DNA from: Dillenia suffruticosa
Lineage: Eukaryota > Streptophyta > Magnoliopsida > Dilleniales > Dilleniaceae
DNA: 64,000 nt
Direction of reading: 5' to 3'
Assembly: GCA_033439265.1 (NCBI GenBank)
Contig: JAVTVX010000031.1
Coordinates: 3,705,501-3,769,500 of the forward strand
Below are positions 12,206 to 23,394 of the stretch, in pieces; positions within the stretch are counted from its first letter, which is position 1, and every line of letters begins with the position of its first letter. The notes beneath the pieces were generated by a model. The model ran no database searches, was not told the DNA's origin, and was given only the letters and a program-made list of their open reading frames with translations. A program made the position numbers and the translations under genes.

Positions 12206-12713
12206 TGTCACAACCCGATCATCGACCCAAGGCGTGAGCAACCGCCACGTTATCCCAGATGCTGACATCAAATTCCCAACCATCAACAAACAAACGGACA
12301 AAATCTCCCATAAATCAGAGGTCCATTCTGTATCAAAATCCCGTCAATCAATAACATATCAATGTATAAATGTCAACCTGGCAAATCATCAACACAACCA
12401 ACCAATCTACATCCCTGTCAACATCCAAAATAACGTAAGCTAATCCAGTCCTATCCACAGACCTCTACTGCCATGCCCCCATCAAAGACATGAACAGTTG
12501 CCAGTCACCTCTCCTGTGATTTAGAAGTAACACCGAGCGAACCTAATAGACAATCCTAGACATGACACGTTTCCCAAAGTGATTGAACACAATAGTACAA
12601 TCATGCCTCAATGCAATACAATGAAATAAGAGTTACAATAATATGTACAATTCTTTACATACAGTTATTCCTTTTATATACATGTACAATGGTCTATCTA
12701 CAATCCCAAATAT

Positions 12714-12753
<40 letters not shown>

Positions 12754-15700
12754 CATCCCATATCTTTAAACACAATCTTGTGGAAGAATGGTTAATACCA
12801 TACCCAGGTCCGATATCTCCAACAAAACCTCGTGCGCTGTTATGTCACAACGCGTCCCACTATAACTATCTCTGTGGAACAAAAAGTGAGGGATAAGTAT
12901 TATGGGGAATACTCACTGAGTGAGAGGGTATATATAAGTGTGTTCAACATGTTGGTGAAAAATGGAGTGTCAAAATGATTTAATAAATCCACAAATCCAT
13001 AAAACGTATGAAAACAGTGCATAATGAACAATTCATTATAAATCATTATTTTTCATACATTTCAAATACATATGCATCCATATCAACCGAATCACACAAG
13101 TATAGAGTATGTCAAAATCAAGTTCTAGCAAAGGTTGACCACGACTAATGACAGGCGTATCGGGGTTTTTATATGCAAAGTTAGAAAATGCTCTCTACCC
13201 CGACGTTGGCAACGGATCTCATCAGGTGCTAGACTAGGGCGTTACCTAGTTCTCCCCCTTTTGGGTTCAACCCAACTAGTACCGTGTCGAGTCCCAATAT
13301 CATATACGACGTTTGGGAATACCTCCTACAGAACCGTATCCGGGCACAATGGGTGCCTCTGTAAATGCCCTTCATAGCTACAGCATACCCAACTCATGGG
13401 CGTATCTCATAAATCATATCATCATGGCATGCATAAAGGCTCTTGGCCGATAACATAATATCATCATAATGTACATGTCATGCTAACATTTATCAAATCA
13501 TATCAAACACTTCTCATAATTGATTTCATAAAAATCATATGCATATCGATGTAATGGCACGGTTTTCATTTCACAAATCATTTGGATGCATATTTCACAA
13601 TAAAATCATGTTGTAGACACTCCAATATTTCATAAAACATTTCAGAAATCCATTCCAAAAATCATAGTACACGATCATAATTCATGGTTGCATTGAAAAG
13701 CGTTTTAAAATATGTTGTTATGCATTGAATACATAATATAATAAATCCCACTCACAGTATATGGGAGGGTACGCCACTCGCGGCACGAATCTCGAGGTAC
13801 ACACACAAAAAAAATGCTCCCTCAATATCACCAACAAAGCTCTATAAACACAATGTAGAATATTTGTTACTTAAGAGATCATATGATGCGTATAAAATAA
13901 TATAAATGTGATGCAATCCTAGTTATAGACAAATCTATGGTTTTCAAGTTCTATTCTTGCACTATTTTAGGGAATTGACCATGAATTCCTCAATCGGGGT
14001 CAGAATTGGGAAATTTCAATTTCTATGGTTGACTCACATAAAAACTCACACTTTTCGTATTGAACTTATCTTCAAAATCTCGATGGAAGATTTCTTAAAG
14101 TCTACATTTTCAAACCAATCTAAATCTCACTCTCCATTCTGTCCTATTTTAGCAAATTTTCCCTATCTCACAATCTATTCAAGCAAAAACTCTGATTTTT
14201 TATTATGTTGTAGTAAGGCATAAGGCTACAACCTCTTAGTTGGGCACTTTCTCAGATTCCTAGAACAAATCCCTGAAATAGCAACATTGTTGCCCACATT
14301 ACATTTTAGAAGTTGGTTCTGACTAATTTTTAGGACAACCATCACAACATTTAACACATAATCCAAATTACCTAAAATTGTTATAGTACCTAGAAGACAC
14401 ATAACCGTACATTTTTCATGTTTTGGGTTTTTTCCAATTATGCCTAGAAGGGGTCTGAAATTGACCATCAAAATCTCTGTTCAGTTTTTGCAGAGAAACA
14501 GAATCGTTTCTGTACAATTTTGGGAGATTTTGTATAACTCTTGATTCTCTCTACCGAATTGGCTGCACTTTTCACAATAGGTGGATACAAGGGTGATCTA
14601 CAACCTTTTTGCTTTGTGTTTTTGCAAACAAGGGCTGGAAGGGGGTTGTGCAATACTACTATTTTTAGTGTTGGAAAATAGAGGACCCTCTGATGAGTTT
14701 CAGAAGAACGGCTGTAACATTTGATATAGGGGTTGGATTGAGGTGATCCTTACCTCGTTGAAAAGTTAAGACATGGATCTACAATTTTTTCAACTAGTAC
14801 AAGATCTGAATCTATCAGGAAGGGGCTTGAAAACTTAGGTTAATGTTACTACCGAAATCAAGGCAAAAATACAGGACTGAACAAGGAATTAGTGCAAAAC
14901 ATTTAATTTTGAAAAATCATATAAAATCCATCTCTACTCACAATGTAACAATTCTTATCTCATTTTAAAGTTTTGAATGTTTAGTTTCATGTGTAAAAAT
15001 TTCACTCAACTTGCCTATGCACAGAAAATGCTATAGCCTAAACATTACAACCTGTTCAGACTTCCGAAAATCCAGAAATTCTGTCATGACTCCAAATTCA
15101 TCTACCCTAGTTTTCTGAGCAAACTTTCTCCTTTTTACCTAAATTTTGGATATGTTATGGTGGGTGTTTACCTTATGAATAGCAGGCTGATTGAAGCTTT
15201 AGACTTTCACATTTGCTACATTCCTTGAATTTTCGTCCCTCCTTAGATCTCCATGTGTGGTGCTTCTTTTGAGCTGGTTTTTGGATATATGATACTAGGT
15301 CTAGGGTAGAGCAAAACCACGTAAAAATATTGGGAGGTTGTGAGGAAAACTTATGGTTGTTCTTCAATGGGGTTCATGGCTAAGGAGAAAGGAAGAAGAA
15401 TAGAAGAAGTGTTCTTTGCCTTATGCTCTCTCCTAATCCTAATTAGGTTTAATTAACCCTACCCTAATTAAATTTAATCATAGTAAATCAACTAAGGTTA
15501 ATTCCTTCCAATATTGTGATGCCACTTGTCAAAGCCATACAAAGTCCAATAAAGTGGATTCACACATTCCAATAAAGTGAGTGCACACACTTCAAGAGCA
15601 TTAAATGTTTGTCCTTTGTGCTTATCCACTTGTTGACTTGCGATCCAAGACCAGTCAAAATTACCATTCATCTCAAAAATTTTTAAAATCACACACAGGG

Positions 15701-16554
15701 CCCATGTTTTCGTACTGAGCCGAATGCCACTAGTTTTGTGTAAATCTAAGATCGTTTGGTCACCCAAACGTTTTTCGGAGTGAACGAAATCTGCGATCGG
15801 TCAAAATTTGACCTCGATCTCGAAACGCGCAGAATCTCACTATGGACTCTGTTTTATGTGTGATTCAAAAAATATAGGTTTTGAGTGGAAATAAAACTGT
15901 TTGCTCTATCAAATTTTGATTTGTCCCACAAATTTAGGATTTATCAGGTAAAAATCTAGGGTACCGAGCATTTTTGTGCTACGGCTTAAATTTTGATTTT
16001 TTTTCTCATGCATTCACTTTTAAAGTGAATTTAGCACGTATAAACCACACGGCGTCAATTTTGAACGCGTAGGTTTCATTCTGGCTCGATAGGGTAAATT
16101 CCCATCCTACCAGACGAGTTTTGGCAAATTTTTCAAAATCTCATTTTGACTTATGAAAGTCATTAGTTAGCCTAAATTTGGCTTATTGGCAAAATTTCAG
16201 CAATTTCGCACGGGTAGATTTTGATTTGGCTCGGTAGGAACTCATTTCTGGCCCCCGGTGAGTAGTCATCGAGCACTCCCGAGCAAACGATGTGGTTTTG
16301 TCCAAATTCAAGTTTTGTTAACTTTCTAAGGTGATTTTGCAAGTGTAATTTCATTGGACTTGAAATCACATGCGTAGATTTTAAGATGATCCGGAAGGGT
16401 CCCTTTGTAATCCCCCGAGACCCATACCCAAAATTCTTCTAAGGTATTTTAGCTTGAAAAAATTTATAGGTGATTTTCTATATGAATAAGAAGATGTATC
16501 ATATATAGAGTAATGAGAAATACAATATACAGTATACCACGTGTCGATGTTACA
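12206..16554. mobile_element. solo LTR (4349 bp) of a Ty3/Gypsy-like element, inserted in the MULE transposase
   Basis: It begins TGTCACAACCC and ends GTCGATGTTACA, so it has TG...CA termini with the TGTCAC...TTACA style common in plant Gypsy LTRs. The flanks GGATT (12201-12205) and GGATC (16555-16559) are a 5-bp target duplication with one change. Removing the element rejoins the transposase reading in frame (KSVQSDP|NIKLHTI). I find no internal copy of the LTR start, no gag/pol and no primer-binding site, so a solo LTR left by recombination is most likely. The length is large for an LTR but within the range of Tat/Ogre-type elements. A related but shortened copy ends at 32520. Confidence 0.75.
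12719..12750 (+). repeat. (TA)n microsatellite
   Basis: About 16 TA units inside the solo LTR. Confidence 0.9.
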
Positions 16555-16559
16555 GGATC
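16555..16559 (+). repeat. solo-LTR target duplication, right
   Basis: GGATC, paired with GGATT at 12201-12205. Confidence 0.6.
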
Positions 16560-17356
16560 ACTTTGAACACTTTTCACCCATTTCCTTGCAAGCCACTTAG
16601 CTGATACATACCTATTATTCCAACTTCTAGCATAGCTATGTTCAGCCTTACATGTCACTACAATTGCTGTCTTCTCATGACCTTGAAGCTTTTTTTTGGA
16701 TATACCAACCAATGATAGCTCTCAATACATCTAACTCTCACTCTATCCTTGTCATTTTTAACAAATTTGATATTTCTTCCACTATAGATAGCATAATCTT
16801 TCAATACTTCTTTAAAAAATTTTAGACTTTTATAAATCTGTCCATGTTTGAATTCAATAAATTTAGAATTGTAATATGTCTTGAACTCCTCATATCCAAT
16901 TTTTTTCCTACCCTTAACCCCTTAATCATCACTCTCATCCTCTCTCATTGTGTATTCTAAGTCTTCCTCCTCATCTGTCTCCTCCCGATCAGAGAAATAA
17001 ACACGTCTTAAGTATTCCTCTTCTTCTGATTCTACAATGCCCTCTTTATCACCTGCATTGGGCATTTCACCCTCTATAGGATTATCATTGCACATTGACT
17101 CCTCTCTTCCTTCCCTTGAACTCTCATCGTTACTCTGTTTAGAATCACTGCTCAACAAAATCTCAATACTAAAGTCCTCATTTTCCCAGGTATCTTCATT
17201 ATTTTCATTAAATAAATTAGCATCATTCTCTAATACACAAGTCTCATCAACAATATGTTCTATATAAAAATGAACTTTGTTATCCTTTGTCCTTTCATCC
17301 AAATAACATAATAATACAGAATTAGATAATAGTGGGCTGAAACCATCTCCAGGCAA
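16560..17356 (-). pseudogene. MuDR/MULE transposase, N-terminal third (broken)
   Basis: From 17356 the minus strand encodes an acidic N-terminal region (MPGDGFSPLLSN, IEHIVDETC, then many Glu/Asp, ending REDESDD). After a frame break come the MuDR N-terminal domain (AIYSGRNIKFVKNDKDRVRV) and then EHSYARSWNNRYVSAKWLAR and KSVQSDP, where the solo LTR interrupts. The protein resumes as NIKLHTIQQKV at 12200. The start at 17356 is the first ATG of the acidic frame. Stops and frameshifts are present in addition to the insertion. Confidence 0.82.
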
Positions 17357-17379
17357 ACGTATCCATGACCTTACATAAT

Positions 17380-18340
17380 TTTTAACCTAACTCAGCTACC
17401 ATGTGCCCAAATTCAAATATTGACATTCTATCCCTATCACAATTATCAAAATACGTTAAATCATCACCTTCGTAACTATTGATCCTACAAATTTACCACC
17501 ATGATGGAATGCAACTGTGAATTTGGTAGAATCCATATCTGAGGAAGGAAAAAATTTGAAAAATCGTAAGATATTGTACACACAACATTTAAACATCCTC
17601 GACATAACACAGTTAATTGAACATACTTAAAAACTCAGACAGTAACAGAACATAGATTCAATCACAGATTATTAACAAATTATAAAACAAATCTTATAAC
17701 AATATAAACAAAAAATGCAGATTTAATAACGTTTTATTAAAATTATAGTAAGAGAATATTTTAATAATATTTTATTGACAATTTAAAAGAAACCCTAATT
17801 TTTTACAAACCCAAATTTTTAATGAACTCTAAAATATTTTGAACCCTAATTTTATAGATTTTATAATAATACAAACTTAATCACATTTTATTAACAAATT
17901 TAAAGAAAGCAACTATTTTTCGAAATCGTAATTTTTGGAAACCCTAATTTTAAACGAAACTCACTAACACTTAAAATTATAGCAATATTAAATCAAATGT
18001 TAGATTTCGTCCTTGTAAGGACCCCACCTTAAGGAAATAACTTCAATCAATAACGATCGTGAACTAAGAATCTGGGGCCACAAACCTTAATTTTTAAAAG
18101 GAAACTTCAAACACAGGCACCTTGTTCAACCCAAAATGAACTATTGCTTTCCCTCGAATACAGTAAAAAAATCCCTAAACTTCATTAATCCCTCTGTATC
18201 TCCTTTGAAATCTTCAATCTCTCTCTAAAAACCTAGTCAATACCTTTTTCAACGACTTGCCTTCTCCACTATGAATGTTCAATCATTTTTTGTTTTTTTT
18301 TTATTTATTTTTAAGGAAATTACATATCTCACGCCTATTT
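17380..18340 (-). promoter_or_regulatory. MULE transposase upstream region
   Basis: Non-coding, AT-rich, between the transposase start and the right inverted repeat. It carries AAACCCTAA near 17790 and 17938 and a GAACCCTAA variant near 17850, i.e. telo-box-like motifs in the presumed promoter. No TATA box could be assigned with confidence. Confidence 0.35.
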
Positions 18341-18342
18341 TC

Positions 18343-18549
18343 ATAAAACAAAATTTTGAGTTGATGGCGTGTCATGCCATGTCAGAAAATTTGCTAACAT
18401 GGCAACATTCTGATAGTCTGGTTCAAACATCTCACATGAGGCGTCAACAATTCCTATCATACTGCATCTACATACCATTGCGTTTTGAAGTTCAGGAACC
18501 AATTTGTGAATTTAGAGTAAAGTTTAGGAACTTGACATATAATTTTCTC
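18343..18549 (-). repeat. MULE right terminal inverted repeat
   Basis: About 207 bp, the reverse complement of 8397-8699 minus a ~100-bp internal segment. Divergence from the left copy is visible at many C/T and G/A positions, consistent with age and methylation decay. Confidence 0.88.
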
Positions 18550-18559
18550 AAAAAATGAA
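18550..18559 (+). repeat. MULE target-site duplication, right copy
   Basis: AAAAAATGAA immediately after the outer end of the right inverted repeat. Confidence 0.8.
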
Positions 18560-19339
18560 TGATGTTGTGTGAAGCAATGTTGAAATATAAATAAAAATAA
18601 ACAATTTATCAAATTTATCACTTACCACGAACTTACCATGATAACTAACATGATAGCTTACATCTTATCACCTCTTATCACTTCTCACAAATGGTAACAA
18701 CCAATGTATAGCATTTATCAAACCATCCTTGATAATACAATATATAGGTTAGTTTGGGTATATAATTTATATAGAGAGAGATTTTTTCAAACTGTTATTA
18801 AATGCGCATTTTATTGACAACAAATGATAACCATCGGAAGTGATAGATGGGATTTATGGAGGGTAAAATAAATGGTTAGTAGGTTAAGTAGACACATTAT
18901 ATAGAGACTATTTTCAAACCTTCAAACTATCTATAAAAATTCCTTATTTACTCACCACAAGTTATGACAACTGATTCCGTAAGAATTGAATATAGCTTTT
19001 TAAATATGGTGCAATATATGAGTTACAATAGTTCAAACGTATGTTAAGTAGACAGTAAACAATAGCGGATAGAAGCTGCTTTCAAACCGTGACTAAAGAT
19101 GGCTACATTTAGTGATCACAAGTCATAACCGTGAGAATAAAACATTACTTGTACAAACGCTATGCTAACTTTACGGATGGTTGATAAACTTTTCCCGGTG
19201 AACAATTTTAAATCGTGGGAAAATATATACATTTCCTAACCGTTTCATTATAACTGTCTCTATAACCCATAAAAAACATCACTAAAAGTCATCGACAATA
19301 AATGTTACCATCACCATAGCGTTTTAATTTTTGTAGTGT
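18560..19339 (+). mobile_element. possible right end of a CACTA-type element
   Basis: The TTACCAC/TTATCAC vocabulary of 6540-6970 resumes at 18600-18730, and the block ends ...TTTTTGTAGTG at about 19329-19339, the reverse complement of CACTACAAAAA, a usual CACTA terminus. No matching CACTA start or 3-bp duplication was found, so the extent is unknown. It may be the host element into which the MULE inserted. Confidence 0.35.
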
Positions 19340-19912
19340 TAGGAAAACTTTGTGAATTTTAATATTTTGATGCTGTACTTTGGTATTTGCAAAAATATTT
19401 GTTAGCAACAATAGAAAATATCATCAAAATAGGCATAACGAAGAGTAATGACATGTGATTTTTCTATTAATTATAGCAAACACTTTTGTTTACTTTTATG
19501 AAACGTTTAGAATATTGAACGTTTAATTTGGAACAATCATTATGTTAATGTATAAAGAGAGAGAGAGAGATGCATCTTGGTTTTAGTATAGTAGGCCATA
19601 TAATATCCATTCATTGCTAAGTACATATTTTCTAATATAAGAAAGAAAGAAAGAGCCTCAGTTTATTGCAGTAAGTTATGTATTCGACACACAGATACAC
19701 ACTTTCTAAAACCAGAGATACAAAGATAGTCTCGGTTTTATCATAGTAGGTTTTATAGTGCCTATTCGGCACACAGTATACAAATTTTCTAAAACAAGAG
19801 AGAGCACCGTGATTTTATCGTGCTATATAGTGTCTATTCGACAAACGGATACACACTTTCTTAAATGAAGAGAGTGAGTCGTAATAGGTTATATAATGCC
19901 CATTCATTTTAA

Positions 19913-19975
<63 letters not shown>

Positions 19976-20600
19976 AAATTTTAAGCATTTTGTTATTTAG
20001 TAAAAATTACAAATAAAAAGCTGTTGCTTATGAGCATAGGTTAGGAAAACTTTACATATGAAAATCTTTAATGCTGCACCTTGGTATTTGCTAAAATATT
20101 CCTAAGAAACAATAGAAAATATCACCAAAATAGGCAATGGTGAAGAGTAAAGATATATAATTTTTATTTTAATTATGGTAGACACTTTTGTTTACTTTTA
20201 TAAAATGTCTAGGGTATGAAACATGTAGTTTGGAAACATATATTGTGTTAAATACATAAAGAGTGAGAGAGATGTACCTTGGTTTGATTGTAGTAGGTTA
20301 TATAATGTGTGTACATTGCACAAGTGTATATTTTGAAGCACAAGAGGGAAAGAGTTTTGGTTTTATCGCAGGAGGTCATAGAGTACCCATTCGGCACACA
20401 GATACACGTTTTCTAAAATGAGAGCGTCTCGGTTTTATGGTAGTAGGTTATATAGTGACCGTTCCGCACATAGATATACACATTTGCTAAAATAAGAGAG
20501 AGCGCCTTGGTTTTAACGTAGTAGTTTATATAGCACCCATTCGACCCACAAGTACACACATTTTCTTTAAGGGGAGGGAGAGACGGAGAGACGGAGAGAC
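19340..20600 (+). repeat. ~700-bp tandem duplication, each copy with a ~75-bp minisatellite
   Basis: Copy 1 starts near 19340 and copy 2 near 20040. Both begin GTTAGGAAAACTTT, then TTGGTATTTGC, ACAATAGAAAATATCA and ACTTTTGTTTACTTTTAT, and both lead into four or five ~75-bp units. Each unit contains CTCGGTTTTAT..TAGTAGG, a block like CCCATTCGGCACACAGATAC and a GA run (copy 1 units near 19577, 19658, 19733, 19810; copy 2 near 20278, 20355, 20429, 20506). Copy 1 ends in the GA run at 19914-19975, copy 2 in the GA-rich 5' leader of the gene at 20612. Confidence 0.85.
19914..19975 (+). repeat. (GA)n microsatellite
   Basis: About 30 GA units with one GATA interruption. Confidence 0.92.
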
Positions 20601-20611
20601 AGAGAGAGCTT
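20575..20611 (+). promoter_or_regulatory. GA/GGAGAGAC-rich leader of the MBD-like gene
   Basis: GGGAGGGAGAGACGGAGAG and similar repeats run directly into CTTATGG, the start codon at 20612. The tract is the terminal GA run of the last minisatellite unit, so the presumed 5' leader is made of repeat DNA. No TATA box is evident. Confidence 0.4.
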
Positions 20612-23394
20612 ATGGCGGATAACTCACGAACACTTCCATCCGACTGGGTATTTGGGAAAAAGCAAAAGGATGGGTCAATCAAAAAGGTAATCTTACTTCC
20701 TAATTTTCCAATGGAAATTGTATATGTAGTTATGCCCGATTGTTTGAATCTTGGAATTTATGTGACTTCAATATCTACTTATGCTCATACGACCCGCAAA
20801 AGGATGGATCATTTTCCATTGAATGATTTGCTAGTAAAAGAAGATTCCTCATGCATGTATAATAGGTGACTTCAATGTCTTAACAACTCTAGTTATGGGC
20901 TTGGAGTCGCGTAAGGTTTTGGAGAGTGCTTCGGATGCTCCCCTAGCCGTAGTTTGGAGGGAATGACGAAATATGAATATTTTTGAGAGAAACCCCAATT
21001 TCCTTAAGTGAATGTTCTTTTTGTCTGCCTCCAAATCATTTAAATCTGAAGCACTTCCATGGTGCTCTTATACCTCCAGTGTTTTTAGTCCTTTGTGAAT
21101 TAAATTTTTCTTTCTCTACATTACGTTGTTGGCGTTGGTTGTTGTTGCAACCGAATTAAAATATTTGTAAGCATAATACTAAAATTTCATTGATTTCATA
21201 CATAAATGCTGATAACTATGTTTTGTAAATTTTGTCAAGTATGCACTATAATAGAATTGAACAGCTAAAATAGTAATAAGTAATAAATAAAGTGGGCTTG
21301 ACAACCCATTTGTACATCACAAGTATCAAAAATCTTTGGGATGGAGTAAGTAGATTCACAATAAGTCTGTTAGGGTTTAAAGTGGGAGGAAAAGAGAAAG
21401 GGAAATAAATGTGGGGTGAAATAGGAGATTATACTTGTTTGGTTCGAAGTGAAAAGAGGATAGAAATAAAAGAGGCATGAAATTACACTCCCTCCACATC
21501 AAAAAAATTTCCTTTCACTTGTGGATGAATTGGGATTATAATAAAAATTTGTAGACAAAATTATTTTCTTTTTTTTTTTTATTTTACATGGTTTAGGGAA
21601 AATAATACATATTTTTTTTCCTTCCACTCCTACTAAACAAAATATAAGAAAATATATTTACTTCCATTAGGTGAAGTAAATCTCCTCCTTCTCTTCCCCC
21701 TCCCCCTTCCCCTTCCCCTTCCCCTCCCTTTCCACGAACCGAACTTACCCTTAGTGTGGTATTCCTAATACATGAGTTATGAAAGATCCCAACCATGTCA
21801 AACCAGATAAATAGTGCATAAAGCTCTCGAACTTGGGCATTGTTCTCTAAATTTATGTTATGATTAATTGTTCTGAATACTTAAGTTGATGACGATTTTG
21901 AATTATTTTATCTGTTTAATCCTATCCCTCTAAACTTTATAGTTTAATTAGGCTACTTTATAGTACTTAAGTTGCTTAAATGTGGCATTCTTTCTAAGAA
22001 GTTCATAGTTTAAATTAGAGGCTCTGATGCAAGACACTGAATTGCTAGTATCTTGCTTGCCTACTGCATTTAACGTTTCTAGGAGATTCCGGATCCAAAG
22101 AAGAAAAATTTTGACTGCTTGTCTTTCGAAATTTCTTCTGCCAATGTGCATCCATCGATGCTGCTAATACCATGCTAGGATGATTACTCTAGGGGTACCA
22201 ATGACTTCAATGTATGATTACTCTCAGGTGTACTACAATACTCGCACTCATCAAGAATTTGTGAAGGAAGATGATTTGTGGCGCTACATAAACTATGTCA
22301 ACAGTGAGAGGTTCAACGAAACCAAAATGGTAAGATTCAAGTTCTTGCACTATGAATCCCATATACAACAGGACCCCTTATATAAACTTGTTGAATATAA
22401 CCTGCTTTGATCGAGTATGGTTTTATTGTTCTTTGTGAGCTTGATTTTGAATTGGGGATCTTGTTGTAGTTGCATTAATCTGAATAATAGGACGAGAAGT
22501 TTTACATCTTTCAAAAAAAAAAAGACATGAATAGACATGAAATGCCTGGAGAATTGCACTTTAAATCTGTGATTCATTGCATTGCAGAGATAAAATGCAT
22601 TTGTAAGCTTGAAATGTTGGATTGACTTCCAATTTCTTGATGGTGATGTGATCTTTAAAGAGAAAAAAAAGGACTTATGCAGGACCTTTCTGGACACACT
22701 TTTACTATTTCCATAGAAATGAGCTTTTGCTTTTGCTTCTTCTTTGCTTGGCAAAGTTCTGCAAATAAGCAGTTATGAAGACTCATACCTCAGTTTTTAT
22801 TCCTTTTCTCTGCCTCGTAGCCACTTAGGCTTGAAGAGCTATGGAAGACATCTGGCAGTGTGGTGGCTAGAACCTTCCCGGAAGAGCAGCATCAAGATGA
22901 TGAAGGGGAAGCTGACAATGATCCCATGGAGGAAGATACTGATCCAGCTGAACCATCTACAGGTCAGGGTATGAGTTCTAGAGCTGCAGGCTCATCAACC
23001 GTTCTTTTCTAATTGCACCATTAAGTCCTTCAATGTTGATTACACTTGATATACTCTGTACGCTACTGCTATCCATACCTGAGTCCACGTCATATAAGAT
23101 CATGTGGAATTTTTATTTCTTTTTTGTAATTTGTAAGACACCAAGGTCTGTTGTTTTTTCTCTTAATAAGTCCTTTTTATGTAATTCGAGGGCAAGATTC
23201 ATAGGATGCTTAAATTTGGATGAAATTCGGTTTCCTCAATGCTTATAAACAATTCATTTATATTTGCAGGTCCGACTGGATTTGAAGTTGAACTCCCAAA
23301 ATATGAGGCAGAGGGATCAAACAAAAGGAGTGCTAGGGGAAGGGGAAGGGGAAGGGGAAAGGGGAAGCAAAAGAGAGGAAGTGGCCGCAAGTAA
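20612..23394 (+). CDS. small MBD-like (methyl-CpG-binding-domain-like) nuclear protein, 4 exons, 147 aa
   Basis: Exons by GT..AG sites and frame: 20612-20686, 22228-22329, 22821-22962, 23270-23394 (75+102+142+125 nt = 148 codons with TAA). Residues 9-46 (PSDWVFGKKQKDGSIKK joined to VYYNTRTHQEF..DLWRYI) follow the plant MBD pattern 'W..K...DG...K.YY....G..F.S..D..RYL', so binding to methylated DNA or to chromatin is plausible; the arginine and tyrosine contacts of known 5mC-binding MBDs cannot be confirmed. Residues 80-104 are acidic (EEQHQDDEGEADNDPMEEDT). Residues 125-147 are a basic RG/KG tail (ARGRGRGRGKGKQKRG), probably nuclear and nucleic-acid binding. The ATG at 20612 is the first in frame. 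A second donor (GTATGAG at 22969) would add two residues without shifting frame. Gene structure is well supported; the MBD call is moderate. Confidence 0.78.
20687..22227 (+). other. intron 1 of the MBD-like gene
   Basis: 1.54 kb, GTAATC...CTCTCAG. AT-rich, with a short C-rich block (about 21690-21730, repeats of CCCCTTCC). No transposon with clear ends seen. Confidence 0.7.

Larger units (their letters stand above)
8397..18549 (-). mobile_element. complete Mutator-like element (MULE), with a nested solo LTR
   Basis: The ends are long inverted repeats: the plus strand at 8397 (GAGAAAATTACATGTCAAG) matches the reverse complement of the DNA ending at 18549 (GAGAAAATTATATGTCAAG) for 200-300 bp. 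The element is flanked by a perfect 10-bp direct duplication, AAAAAATGAA, at 8387-8396 and 18550-18559, as expected for MULEs (9-11 bp). Inside are a MuDR-type transposase gene on the minus strand and a GRF-type zinc-finger gene on the plus strand, arranged convergently. Without the 4.35-kb solo LTR inserted at 12206 the element is about 5.8 kb. Both genes have stops or frameshifts, so it is now non-functional. Strand is given as that of the transposase. Confidence 0.9.

Noticed and set aside
13135-13377. 80-codon frame inside the solo LTR
   Set aside because: No gag or pol similarity; the surrounding LTR is non-coding in all frames.
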